A stretch of DNA of 64,000 nt from Sporobolomyces roseus (taxonomy: Eukaryota; Basidiomycota; Microbotryomycetes; Sporidiobolales; Sporidiobolaceae): contig JADILM010000002.1 in NCBI GenBank assembly GCA_016617785.1, forward strand, positions 1 to 64,000, in the 5' to 3' direction. Made by a program: the position numbers and the translations under genes. The notes under the pieces are model-generated. The model made no database searches, was not told the DNA's origin, and saw only the letters and a list, made by a program, of their open reading frames with translations. This document shows, piece after piece, positions 11,383-21,965 of this stretch. Within the stretch, counting starts at the first letter, position 1. Every line of letters begins with the position of its first letter.

Positions 11383-12290
11383 ACGGGAACTCTGAGAGAG
11401 AAGTCGATTTTGAACGTTGTACTCAGTAGTCTCTGTCTTGCTCAACTCAAACTCTACATGTTCGTCTCTAGAAGATTAGTTGAGAGACAGAGATAGCGAT
11501 AAGAAGGAGAGAGCGAAAGCCGAACGTTTTCAACTGTGTCGTGCGATTGCAGCAACTTTTTTGTATGTAAACACGAAGGTTTCGCTCGCTTCAATCTCGT
11601 CGGGCTCGCATATACGAGAGATTCCAAGCAGAAGTAGAGGCGACCGCTTCCTGTTTTGTGAAATTTTGTATAAACCGGTTCAAAGGACTTGCGAGAACAA
11701 AGCTCTTTTGCAACCTCACCAAACCAACCACACGCCTATCGCTTCCGAAAGTCAGGCTCGTGCATAGTGTGGCACAGTAGATACGACTCAGATCGCTGCC
11801 TCGTAGCTGTGCCTTCTCACCCATGTTTCTCTTCGCTCCGCAATCTTTCGCAACTTTCGTTCTGTAGGCCGACGAGTTTGCGCTTACTCCTTCAGTCAGA
11901 AAGCCCTACCTCTTTCATTCACTGGCTCTCCATACTGGCTCTCCATAAGATCGCTGTGCGAGACAAAAGAACACAGTGTAAGGAGGAAAGCTTCGGAGAA
12001 ACGAAAACCTGGATTTGAGCGCTTACAGTCTCGCAACCTCACGAGCGTCGACCTATTCACGAAGCTGAGACAGCCAGATACTTGACCTACAGTGTGCTGG
12101 TATGTCGTCCGACCCCCGTATCTTCGGGAACAGGCAATGAAGAAACGACTCTCGAGACTCCTTCGTTTCCTCGCAGTTTCTTCACCATACGCGCAAAACT
12201 TGAAAGGAAACACAGATGCTTACAGAACGAAAAAGAACAACAATAACGACCAACTCACTGTACCCAAAATTCCATCCCCTCTAAACCTGA
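11383..12290. other. Intergenic, no convincing gene
   Basis: Only short frames are present and none shows consistent splice-joined coding. The stretch probably holds the 3' ends of the convergent units on either side. Confidence 0.5.
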
Positions 12291-12845
12291 CTAAGCGCTT
12301 CCCCCTCTAAACAATTTCCACAGTACGAAAATCATGACGAACCCTCCTACGATTCCTAATTGTATCCTCGCCCCTCCTTTTCCCGACTGTACGCTCCTCG
12401 CAAATCTCGTCGTAGTGTTCCCTAACGAGGTCTTGAAGGAATCGAATGAATTCCCCTGTAGACTCACTTTTTCACGAATCAAGCTCACTCATTCAGATCA
12501 AGCTGAGATGGAAGAAGGAGACGTACGGTAGAGTCTAATAGTGTGTTCTGTCCTCTTGAATCATTGTAAATATCACTCGTAACCTATACAACAAGTTGAA
12601 TCAATTCCCCTCTCTTTTTGATCGGCGTGGAAGGGGTGTAAAGGAGGACGGACCCCTCTTAAAGCAGATATTTTCGAGTGGAGTTGGTTCAGGTGTTGAT
12701 CGTTTTGTGCTTCGAGATCTTGTTCGGATGAATCGGCTTGAGTTGATTTACCACTCGAACTTGGACCCGCTCGAGGCCAGGATCTGAGAGGCTGTGAATT
12801 AGCTAATGTGTAAGCTTGAAGTGAAGCAGAAAGGGCTCACGACAT
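12291..12845 (-). CDS. Bet1/Sft1-like Qc-SNARE
   Basis: Four exons join in phase to give about 118 residues. The first exon is only five bases (ATGTC at 12845-12841). The next begins after GCCTCTCAG and encodes a hydrophilic N-terminus and the first half of the SNARE helix (DLEAQNDQHLNQLHSKISAL). The third encodes VTSDIYNDSRGQNTLLDST, where the Gln of GQN fits the zero-layer glutamine of Q-SNAREs. The last starts at GNSFDSFKTSLGN and ends with one membrane anchor (LGIVGGFVMIFVLWKLF) close to the C-terminus. This is the layout of the Bet1/Sft1 family, which drives fusion in ER-Golgi and intra-Golgi traffic. I cannot separate BET1 from SFT1 by eye. The five-base first exon makes the gene easy to miss by automatic prediction. 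Confidence 0.85.
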
Positions 12846-13105
12846 GGTTTGAAGGGAAGGGAGATGAAGGTGAAACGGGTTGATGAGGGGGGCGAACGAG
12901 AAGTGACTAGAAAGTAGAGCTGGGTGATTAGGAGCTATCTGTAGCTATGTAGGACGATGGCTGAAGGTTTCTCGAGGTGTCTGAGCGAGGTCAAGTGAAA
13001 AGTTGAAAGTCAAGGAACAAAAACTCTCTCTTTTCGCAACGACAACGACTACACTCTATGCAAAATTTATGTGCATTCCATCCCTTCAAAACGACGATTT
13101 CCCCC

Positions 13106-14163
13106 CTATGGAGTGATAGCAACCAATTTCTCGGTCAAATGAGCAAACCATTCAACACTATTATTCTGTCTCTTCTTCATCTCATCCGTGATTCTCATCC
13201 CTCTGAACCTCAAAATCTCCTTCAATTTCTTACTCAACCCTAGAGTCTCTTGCATGATGTAATCCTCCCCTAATCCTTCGAGGTGTTGAGTGATTGCGTC
13301 GATTTTGGGAGAAGTGGGAGTGCGAGAGGATTGGAGGAGGATCGTGAGGGTACAGAGGTGAGCGAAGGAATCGGTAGAGGTCGTCGAAGGGGTATGTTGG
13401 GAAGAGAGGGTGAGGAGATCGTGAGCGAGTTGGGATTGGGTTGAGAGAGAGTCGCGAGGATCTGAGGGAGTTTCTGAGGAGGAAGGGACGAAGGGAGTGG
13501 GTTTTGAGAATCGAACGAAGAGGGGGTATAAGGACTTGATCGACTTGATCTCGACACCGTATTTAGTTCGATCCGCCAACACTTTGACAGAGTTCAACAA
13601 CTCTTCTCCCTCTGTTTTCGCCAACCTTTTCACCAATAAATCAACTGCTCGATCTTCCAACAACGGTAACCGCTTGTTCCTCCATTGTTCGATCGATTCG
13701 AGAGTTTGAGGGAGGGCGGAAGGAGTTGTGTGGGTCAAGAGAGTCGTGAGAAGGGAAACAGAGGGGAGATTGGAAGCGAGTCTGAATCTAGGTTGTGAAG
13801 TGATTTGATGTACTCGAGCTAGTACGTCTGAATGTCTAGATTCGTTTGTGGATCCTCCTGGAGTGCTAGAGGGAGTCGTAGCTGCTTCTGAAGGGAGATC
13901 AACATCGTCGATGAAATCCTCCTCAAACTCTTCCTCGAATTCGTCTACTTGTTGCTTGGATTGTTTCTTGAGCACTGTATATAGCTTGTGAGTAGTCAGT
14001 AGAGCTCTAGAGGTGGTGAAAGAGGAGAAGAACGGGAAGGAAACTTACAAGGTTGTGAAGGAGTGAAAGCAGACAACGAGCGAGCTCCTGAAGGTACTAG
14101 TCTTGGTCCAGTGTAGCTACGAGTACTCTTGAAGCAAGTAGAGCAAGATCTAGCGAATCTCAT
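13106..14163 (-). CDS. Hypothetical protein with mitochondrial targeting-like N-terminus
   Basis: There are two exons. ATG 14163 opens with MRFARSCSTCFKSTRSYTG, an Arg/Ser-rich amphipathic stretch without acidic residues, as in mitochondrial presequences. An intron at about 14049-13973 (GTAAGTTT...ATACAG) joins in phase to the long second exon, which ends at 13106. After a short acidic linker (DEFEEEFEEDFIDDVD) the protein is mostly helical, with leucine-rich repeats of about 35 residues, for example around LLVKRLAKTEGEELL and ADRTKYGVEIKSIKSL. That could suggest a PPR-like or other mitochondrial RNA-associated solenoid, but no family motif is clear. Length is about 327 residues. It is divergent from the plus-strand gene at 14249, with 85 bases between start codons. 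Confidence 0.65.
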
Positions 14164-14248
14164 CGTTGATGGAATTTTGGGTAAGAGCCAAAAAGTTCGG
14201 GAGAATTTTCGCAAGTCCAAATTTCGCAAACTCTCACGAATTCCACAC

Positions 14249-15070
14249 ATGAAGATGGAACAGGTCAATCAGAATTTACTTTTCAGAACTCATCTCCTCC
14301 CTGATTCTACACGAGACAAACCCCTTCTCTTCACTTCGCAAACCCTTTTCTATCTACTCTCCCCCTTTCTTCACCTCAAAGCCCCTCCTCTTCCTCGTTC
14401 CTCCACCCGTCAAGTCACTTCCATCGACTATTACCATCCTGAACTGAGAATCTACCTCGACCCAAAACCCAATACCTTCGATCCATCTTCCTCGACTGAA
14501 ACGCATCTTTCGAAAATACAACTTCTTCGTTTCTCTTCCGCTTCTCCTATATGATCCAATCTAGTCCTCCCTTTCGATCTTCCCCTCATCAAGCTGTCAT
14601 CCCTACGACCCTCCTCTCCCAAAATACACCCTCTTTCCCTCAATCATGCCCGACTAACCCGATTCTTCGCACTTTCCAATCCAATCTCAACCTCACTCTC
14701 TCCTCAAGTTCGTTCTCTTTCCCAAATCCCCATTTTCAGTTCCTACCACCCCTTAAATTCATACTCCTACTGCTCTCCATCACTCAACTCTCAGCTTCCC
14801 TCCAAATCCCCCAAATCCCAAGGTACAGCGAATCTTTTCTCCGCTTCCTCTTCTCCAAAACCCTCATCTCTCAAACTCCTTTCTCCCAAACCCTCCACTT
14901 TCCCACTCGACTCCAACTACTCCAAATCCTCGATGAAACTCTCCCTACCTCGTTCCGTTACCCCTTCGAAACAAGCGCATTCTCAAAGAAAACCCGATCC
15001 TCAAGATCAGGGAGAACACCTCTCTTATCTTGGGATAAGAGAGCGAGAACGAATCTCTAATAGCAGCTAA
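14249..15070 (+). pseudogene. Open frame of 273 codons interrupted by one in-frame TGA
   Basis: From ATG 14249 one frame is open to TAA 15068 except for a single TGA at 14552-14554, after 101 codons. The first part contains VTSIDYYHPELRIYLDPKP and ends RFSSASPI. Straight after the TGA the same frame goes on with LVLPFDLPLIKLSS and stays open for 171 codons, becoming Ser/Lys-rich near the end. A second plus frame (14551-15060) is also open, so the downstream reading is ambiguous in this pyrimidine-rich DNA. The start lies 85 bases from a divergent gene, the usual spacing of real gene pairs here. It may be a decayed gene, a gene with a missed intron, a readthrough gene, or carry a sequencing error. 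I recognise no family. Confidence 0.35.
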
Positions 15071-15206
15071 ACCCTTTCCAAACCTCGAAACCACCAAACG
15101 AGGATTCGAAAAAAAGAATCACATTCGCAACAACTTTTGATCGGACGCTCTCAAATGAAGAGAGACGTCTCCGAAAACAAAAAAGTGAAGGAATGAAAGT
15201 TTCCCT

Positions 15207-16277
15207 TCATCTATCAGCTCGACTCATTTCGAAAGAGTACCCTCTATAACGAAAAAATTTGAGCGAAGAACTGGGAGACGAAGGGGAAACTTTCTCGTTC
15301 GAGGAGGAGGAGGAGAGGTCGTATTTCCCGAAGGAGCTGTATTCTTGTGAAAGGGAGGTTTGGAAATCGAAGTAGTTTTTGTTTGAGAGGTCGAGATTGA
15401 AGTGTCGAAGAGGAGAAGAAAGAGAGAGCTTGTTTGGGATGGAGAAAAGAGGAAAGAATCCGGGATCTGAGGAATTTAGGAAGGGGTGTGAAGGAGTAAC
15501 GACTTGGGATGAACTAGGGAGGATGGGAGAGGTGAAAGGAGAGGTTTGGAAAGACTTGAGTTGGGAAGAAATAGGTTGAGGTAGATCATCGGGAATGACT
15601 GAATTGAGGAGGTTGGGTCGAGAGGTCGAACTTTGTAGTGAAGAGCGGTAGGAGATCTTGTGAGATGGTAGGATAGTACGATCGATGAATCGGGGTTGAA
15701 CAGGAAAAGGGGAAAACAGAAGAAGGGAATTGGCAGAGTCGAAATTCGAGGTCGAGCGTGATGGAGAAGAGTCGATTCTATGAAGGGTTTGGAGAAGAAG
15801 CGGAGAGGCTGATGAAAATGAAGAAGAGTCGAATATGATGCGTAGACGAAAGAAAGATGAACCTCGTTCCCGAAGGAAACGACGAACGGGGAAGGAGGGA
15901 AGCGGGCGATTTGAGGAGAACTCGAGTCGAGGAACGTGGCAGAGAGGACAAAGGTGACTTGACGTGGTGAAGGTGTGACGAGTTCGAAAGAGAAAGCTCC
16001 TTGACGAGGATCGAAGGGGTCGAGATTGAAAGAGTTGGGTCGAAATTGCGAAAGGATGCGTTTGAGAAAAAGTTTTCTGTGATGAAAGCGAATCAAGGGA
16101 GTAAGTTATCGTGTTCATGATTAGATAGTATTCATCACGTTGAACCTGATTACTCGAGCGATCCTCTGTGCTGTTTCCAAAGAAACTCCTCCCTCGAAGA
16201 TTTGAACTCCAAACTCCCGATTCCTTCCTCGTTTCAAACTCGTATTCCTCCTCGGCGTAACCAATCCTCTTTTTCAT
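15207..16277 (-). CDS. Doubtful serine-rich hypothetical protein
   Basis: A minus frame of 356 codons begins at ATG 16277 (MKKRIGYAEEEYEFETRKES) and ends at 15207. The first 45 residues look like real protein. The remainder is Ser/Pro/Phe-rich, and other minus frames are also long and open; the frame from about 16096 to 15840 looks at least as protein-like (AFSFELVTPSPRQVTFVLS). An intron-like segment at about 16150-16080 (GTAATCAG...TCATCACAG) could switch frames. I therefore regard this as a candidate multi-exon gene of unknown structure in strongly strand-biased DNA, not a settled CDS. No domain is recognisable. Confidence 0.3.
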   Translation of the reverse strand: MKKRIGYAEEEYEFETRKESGVWSSNLRGRSFFGNSTEDRSSNQVQRDEYYLIMNTITYSLDSLSSQKTFSQTHPFAISTQLFQSRPLRSSSRSFLFRTRHTFTTSSHLCPLCHVPRLEFSSNRPLPSFPVRRFLRERGSSFFRLRIIFDSSSFSSASPLLLQTLHRIDSSPSRSTSNFDSANSLLLFSPFPVQPRFIDRTILPSHKISYRSSLQSSTSRPNLLNSVIPDDLPQPISSQLKSFQTSPFTSPILPSSSQVVTPSHPFLNSSDPGFFPLFSIPNKLSLSSPLRHFNLDLSNKNYFDFQTSLSQEYSSFGKYDLSSSSSNEKVSPSSPSSSLKFFRYRGYSFEMSRADR

Positions 16278-18889
16278 GACCCTTTGACCGGTGAGAAAAA
16301 GCGAGGATGAGAAAAACTACCGGGATCCTCCTTTTTTCTCGAAAGCACGACGAAGATCAGAGTCACAGAGGACATCTTGTGGGTTTGCTAGGAGTCGTGA
16401 GGAGTGAGTGTATGGGTGAATGGGGGGAGAACCATTTCCATCGAATCCAAACTCGAAAAGACTGCCAAACCATGAAAAGGTTCCTCCTCCTTTCATTCTC
16501 CTCCTCGCATCCTTGATCAAGCTCGACCGATTCGAAAAGTTTGACGTTCAGTTTTGAGGTCTGTGGGTTCGATTGAAACAGGAAAGTGAGCAGCATCATC
16601 GAAAACGAGGAAAAGGGAGAGTGCTCAAGAAAAAACGATCCAGTAAGTTTCCACCTCTCAACGACGAGAAGACCTGTCCCTCTCTTGCTCACTCGTCCAC
16701 TCCTCCTCGCTCTTCATCCCAGTTGAATCGAACCATCAGATTCCAATCATTCCCTCTCCCTCCTCATTCTCAAACCCAAAATCATCCCTACTCCCAACTC
16801 GTCGGAACGAAAGATGGAACCCAAAGAGATCACTCCCCTCCTCCTCTCTCTGAATCACTCCTTTCCTCCGAGTGAGAATCACCAGTTGAAAGTCGACGAG
16901 CGAGAAGAGAAGGGGAGGAACCACCGATCGAACGAAAAAGAGAAGTGAAAAAACGAATCGTTAACGAACGACCTCCACGCCCCGGAGATTCCACAAGAAA
17001 CCTCTAGACCCTCCCTCTTTTTCTCTTTCCCTAAATCATCCCCTTTCCTACTCTAGAGATCCCTCGATCGTTTCCTTCGCATTCTTCCCTCAAAATCAAT
17101 TCCCTCCCTTTCCTTTCCCTTTACCTCCTCAATCTCTTTCGAAGCTCCCTCTTCTACTTTCCTCCCACCATTCCTTCAATCCCATCGATAAAACATCTCT
17201 CCCTCCCTCTCTATCATCCCCTCAAAAGATCCTTCATCCCCTTTCGTTTTCCCTCCCTTCCTATTCCCTCTCTCCCTCCATTCACTCAAATTCCCATCAA
17301 TCGTTCTCCCCCCCTCAAGACACTCCCACTTTCAACCCTTTCTCTCCCATCTCCTATTCACTCCCGAGGGAAAGAAAAACGCTCTAGAAATCAATTCTTG
17401 AGAGAGAAGAGTTCTGTACCGGCGAAATGAAATCATCGTGTTTTATTCCCGTTTGTTCACACTTATTCATTCACTAAGAACCCCCATCCATCAAGAAGGA
17501 TTTCGTCATTGAGCGGTTTTTTGCTCTCGAGTGTGGAGAGGAGGAGGAAAGAGAGGTATTGAACTTTTGAGTGTTTTTGAGGTTTTGTGTGAGGGAAAAT
17601 CGATTGAATTGAGGGAAAAGAGAGGAATGTTTGGAATGAGGGGTTGAGGAGTGGAGGAATGGAGAAGACGAGGGTCGGGATCTTTTGAGAGGTGAGGGAG
17701 AGGTAGTGAGGAAGGAGTTATTTCGAGGTTTTGAGGGGACGGGGTTTGAGGGTAGATACGGGTGAGGAAGAAGAAGTTGGATTGAGGAGTTTGAGGGAAG
17801 AGGAGATCCTAGGGAATGAAGAGAAGAAGAAGGTGAAGTAGCGGAACGAGGGTAGAGAGGGGAGATAGGGAGTTAATAGGGAAAAGAGAATAGGGGAGAA
17901 TCGTACCGAAGGTTTCGTTTTGAAGGGAACTCGTTTCTCTCTACATCTCTTTCCGTCCTTTTCGAGGTGATCCCACTTGCCCAACTCGATCGACTAGACT
18001 GAGTCTTCCCAACGTCCAGGAGTGATCCTTAGTGAGAGATAAAAAGGGAGCTTTACTCCTTAAAATAAGTTCCTCTTTTCCGAGTGGTTTCGATCCGACT
18101 AAATTCGAGTGAGCGTAGTGGAAAGGGTATGGAATCTGAGGATATGCGAGGTCGATCATCTAGTCTGAGGGAGGTGGGAGAGTAAAAAGGTTGAGTGAAA
18201 GAGAGTTCCTCCAGGTTCTCCATCTAGAGAGGTGTGATTCAAACTATCATCTCGTTTTCCCCCCAATAACATCTCCCTAATCATATCCTAGCTGTCCACC
18301 CTGAGTCATTGAAATCGGGAGCTCGAGAGAACGCGAGTTGAAATGGTGATGAAGGAACTCGGTTTGAAGTTCGAGCACTAGGAATTGAGCCTAGTAAAAG
18401 CGGATAAGATGGTGTTGATTTTACTCCCAGGTTGATCAACTTAGGGTTAAGATGCCAGTTAAGAAACGGCGGGTGTCGACGCGACGAGGGAGATGACAAG
18501 AGTTTTGTTTTCAACGAGTTCGATTGGGGAGTGGAGGGGAGTTCTGTGGGTGTTGAAGGGAAGGAGTGCTTGTAATTGAGTGGGCCGGGACTAGATCGTG
18601 GTGTGGCCGAGGATCGAAAGAGTGAAGTGAAAGAGAGAGGAGAGGGAATTCGCAGGGAGATGTCATTTTCACATCTCTCCAAGTCGGAAGAAGCAGTATC
18701 GCAATGAGCATGGTGACTGTCTCTACTACAGCAGGAGAGAGCGCGAAGGAAGGGGGGGATCGTAACTTGCCGGAATAGCGAAATGAAATTCTTCGCAAAC
18801 AAAAAACGACTACTCTACAATTTTCGCCTCAGTCTCTAGCGATCCCGTGTCCACTCTATGTCTAATGATAATCTATTCACTACTTCCAT
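16278..18889. other. Gene-poor stretch with a purine/pyrimidine strand switch
   Basis: No reading frame here is convincing. About 16970-17380 the plus strand is strongly C/T-rich; about 17500-17940 it is strongly G/A-rich. The switch lies near 17440. Short minus frames at 18802-18281, 18159-17941 and 17984-17718 lack recognisable domains or clean splice partners. The stretch could hold long untranslated leaders, a non-coding RNA or an origin; nothing in the sequence decides between these. Confidence 0.45.
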
Positions 18890-20540
18890 CTAATCATCTC
18901 CCTCCAATATCCCTTCAACCCCGTCCTCCTCATCCCTAATCTCCAATTCCCTCACCAACATATCCAAAGTCTCACCACCTTCCATCGCGTCCTCCAACCC
19001 ACTCGTAGTAATAGGTATACGATGATCCGTCAATCGTCCCTGTAACTCCCCCTCACACGCTCATCAGCATCCACTCGCTCACTCACTCAAAGAAAGGGAA
19101 AGGGAAACAAACTTGTGGATAATTATAAGTACGAATCTTTTCAGATCTGTCGGCACCTTTCACTTGGTTACGACGTACGGATCTTCTTTCAGCTTCTTCG
19201 GAAGCTAATCGACGGTCCATTAATCGAGCTCTCAAGACTTTGTACGCTTTTGTTCGATTCTATCCATCGAGCGAAGGAGAGAAGTCAGTTGAGAGATATT
19301 GGCGGAAGAGAGGAGGAAGGGAAAAAGTAAGGTTACCTCGTGTTGTGATCTTGAATCTTGCATGGATACGGAAATTCCAGTAGGGAGATGAGTTAATCGA
19401 ATTGCTGATTCAGTTCGATTCACGTGCTGTAATCTCCGAATGTCTACCAATCAGCGACATCCCCACGCTAGATAGGAGAGACAGTTTGTGCACACCTGTC
19501 CACCTGCACCTCTAGATCTCATCGTTTCAACTTTGACATCTTTCGGATCGAACAACTCTGCGTCTTCTACCACACTCGCTTGATTCCCCGTCTCAGTTGG
19601 CAAGACCTACCCAACTTAAACCCTCTTCATCAGTCTCATTCATGCTTACAGACACTTTTCAGAGAGGGGAACGTACGATAACTGAAACCGTACTCGTGTG
19701 AACCCTCCCCTGACTCTCAGTAGCGGGTACTCTCTGTACTCTATGAACTCCCGCCTCTCTCTTCAGTACCCCAAAAGCCCCTTCACCACTAACTTCCAAA
19801 ATAGCTTCCTTATAAGCATCCCCGGCCGCTCCTCCCGCAGCTTGAATTCGATCACTTTCAATCAAACTAGTTTTCCAACCTTTCCTCACACTCAACCTTT
19901 GGTACATCCTCAACAAGTTTCCGAGGAATAAAGAAGCTTCAGATCCTCCAACTCCGGATTTTAGTTCGACGAGTGCTGAGAGGGAGGTTGTGGGTGAGGG
20001 GGGCAAGAGGAGGGAGAGGAGAGAACGTCGGAGGGATTGGAGGGATTCTAAAGCGGGAGCAACGTCGAGGAGGGCGAGTTCTCGTAACTCGAGGTCTGGT
20101 TCGGAGGTTGAGAGATCTTGGAGAGTTAGGAGGAGCTGAATAAAGGGAGGGAGAGAAAGAGAAAGAGAGGGATTCAGACGAGGGAATTCAGTCTTTTTTC
20201 TTCTCGTTTTTCAGTAGGCAGAGGTCCTCTGTTAAAAAGATGGGGGACTTACTTGGTTCGCTTCGTCTAGTTTAGAGAGTGCTAGTTTGAGTCCTTCTAT
20301 ACTCGATTGTTTCTTCTGCCATTCAATCCCACCCGTTTCCAATCCTTTTGTCGCATCTTTGATCGCTTTGTTCGTTGCCAATATCAATTTGTCTTGGAAT
20401 GTCAATGGTGCTGCTTTCGACGAGTTTGAAGAGGAGGAAGGAGGAGAGCTAAGAGTTGAGCGAGAAATTGAAATGAAGCGAAAGGGATTAGAGGGGTTCA
20501 ACGCTGGTCGTAAGAAGCTAGTTGGATGCCGTAGGATCAT
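18890..20540 (-). CDS. MRF1: Mitochondrial peptide chain release factor 1
   Basis: The start is ATG 20540 ([20 protein letters not shown]), an Arg/Ser-rich presequence typical of mitochondrial import. The stop is at 18890 (protein ends EGILEGDD). The central exon carries the class I release factor core, with [20 protein letters not shown], then [20 protein letters not shown]. The catalytic GGQ tripeptide is encoded around 19495 (RSRGAGGQ). An intron follows it directly, and the next exon continues [18 protein letters not shown]. The C-terminus has the expected [16 protein letters not shown] segment. The protein releases completed chains from mitochondrial ribosomes at UAA/UAG. There are about six exons. 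It is divergent from NAC beta, with 146 bases between start codons. Confidence 0.9.
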
Positions 20541-20686
20541 TGTGAGAGTCGTTCGAAGCTAACAGAAGTGAGAGGTAAAGAGTTGAGAGACTACCTCGTT
20601 TCATTCTCGAAGGAATTCTTCAAGGTCGCTTCCTACCTTGCATCTAACCACTCATTCACCCTTATACTAGTTACTCGTTTACAATC

Positions 20687-21559
20687 ATGTCAGACTTTGA
20701 TCCCGCCAAGCTCGCAGCTTTACAAGCTCGCGCATCAAAGATGTCTTCGGGTTAGTATTTCACTCTCACATCTCCTTCTACCCACCCACTCTCCCTGCTC
20801 TATTACTCACACTCAAATGATGATGATGATGATGTTGTTGTAGGAGGTGCAAAGGGACCTGTACGACGAAAGGCTATCCCCAAGAATGTTCAATCTCAAG
20901 CGGATGACAAGAAAGTTCAATTGGCATTAAAGAAGTTGAACGTACAACCTATTGGTCACGTAGATGAAGTAAACATGTTCTTGGATGATTCTTCAAACGT
21001 TATTCACTTCCAAGCTCCCAAAGGTAAACCCACCCCATTCTCTCCACTCTCTCTCATCTTTTGAAAACTCGTTTCACTGATTCGACTGTATATTGGTTGC
21101 GAGTGTATATAGTTCACGCAGCAGTAGGATCCAACACTTATGCGATTTACGGTCAAGCGCAAACCAAAGACTTGACTGAATTGGTCCCTCAAGGAATTTT
21201 GAACCAGTTGGGTCCCGATGCGATGGCTCAACTCAAGCGATTGGCCGAACAAATTCAACAGCAACAAGGTGGTGCTGCTCAAGGTGGACAAGGGATCGAA
21301 GAAGGTGCAGAGGCGGACGATGAGGAAGTACCGGAATTGGTCGAGGCTACTCCCACTGCTGACGGAACCGACGAGGACAAGACAGAGGTGAGTGCTCACA
21401 TTGAATCTATCAGTCTCCACTCTTCCGCTGACGGGTAGCACTCATCAACACCTCACAGGGCGCGAAACTTGAGGATGTTGTCAGTTTTCACTTTTCGTCC
21501 TCTTTTCGACGAATCCTTCGTTTTGACTGACTCAACTTGTTCAATTCCGCAGAACTAAA
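20687..21559 (+). CDS. EGD1: Nascent polypeptide-associated complex subunit beta
   Basis: ATG 20687 opens [20 protein letters not shown]. The first intron (about 20752-20843) contains an (ATG)6 run and ends GTTGTAG. The next exon has [10 protein letters not shown], the basic ribosome-binding motif of NAC beta, and the NAC domain follows ([20 protein letters not shown], then a short intron, then [20 protein letters not shown]). A Gln/Gly-rich linker and an acidic tail come next. The C-terminus uses one or two small introns: the first (GTGAGTGC...CCTCACAG) is clear, and a second with donor GTCAGT would end the protein at TAA 21557. Without it the stop is at about 21530. NAC shields nascent chains at the ribosome exit and guides ER targeting. 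Confidence 0.9.
20817..20834 (+). repeat. (ATG)6 microsatellite in NAC beta intron 1
   Basis: Six perfect trinucleotide units lie nine bases before the intron acceptor (GTTGTAG). Length variation here could affect the branch point to acceptor spacing. Confidence 0.9.
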
Positions 21560-21965
21560 CACTCTCTCTACTAATTCCCCATCTCAACCTTCCCTTTCCC
21601 TTTCTTCATCTTTCCCATCATCCTTCGTTCCTTTCTTTCCACAAAGCAGTAGGGCCTCAAAAGTATCGCAAAAAACAATCTTTTTCTCTCTTCGTTCAAA
21701 AAATCTTGGGAAATCACATAGTTCAAAGAGGCATTCTTATACACCATTGTCTGTCTATTGCTCGAAGTGCGAGAGCCGCTCAAAGCTTGGGAAAGGATTC
21801 ATAGAACGGAGCAAAAATCGAGACAGATTCGCCTGCGAAACTGTTTGTCCGTTATCAAATTCTCGAACAGAAACGCTCTCACAAGAGACTGTAGCCATGC
21901 GCACTCAAAGAGAGCATTCGAAACCCGAATATGTGTTAATACAACAAGGATAATTACTCCCTCCC
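21560..21965. other. Convergent 3' intergenic stretch
   Basis: It lies between the 3' ends of NAC beta and GLE1. I see no gene; it probably holds the two 3' untranslated regions. Confidence 0.5.

Noticed and set aside
16555..16580. GGGTTCGATTG resembling a tRNA T-arm
   Set aside because: No matching acceptor stem, D-arm or anticodon arm is present around it.
17180..17700. Possible large inverted repeat across the strand switch
   Set aside because: Only a short exact match (CTCAAAAGATCC and its complement, 12 bases) was found; the rest is low-complexity similarity, not true pairing.
18281..18802. Minus frame of 173 codons as a gene
   Set aside because: It has no domain and no clean splice partners; a competing frame covers the same bases. 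It was kept only as part of the gene-poor stretch.
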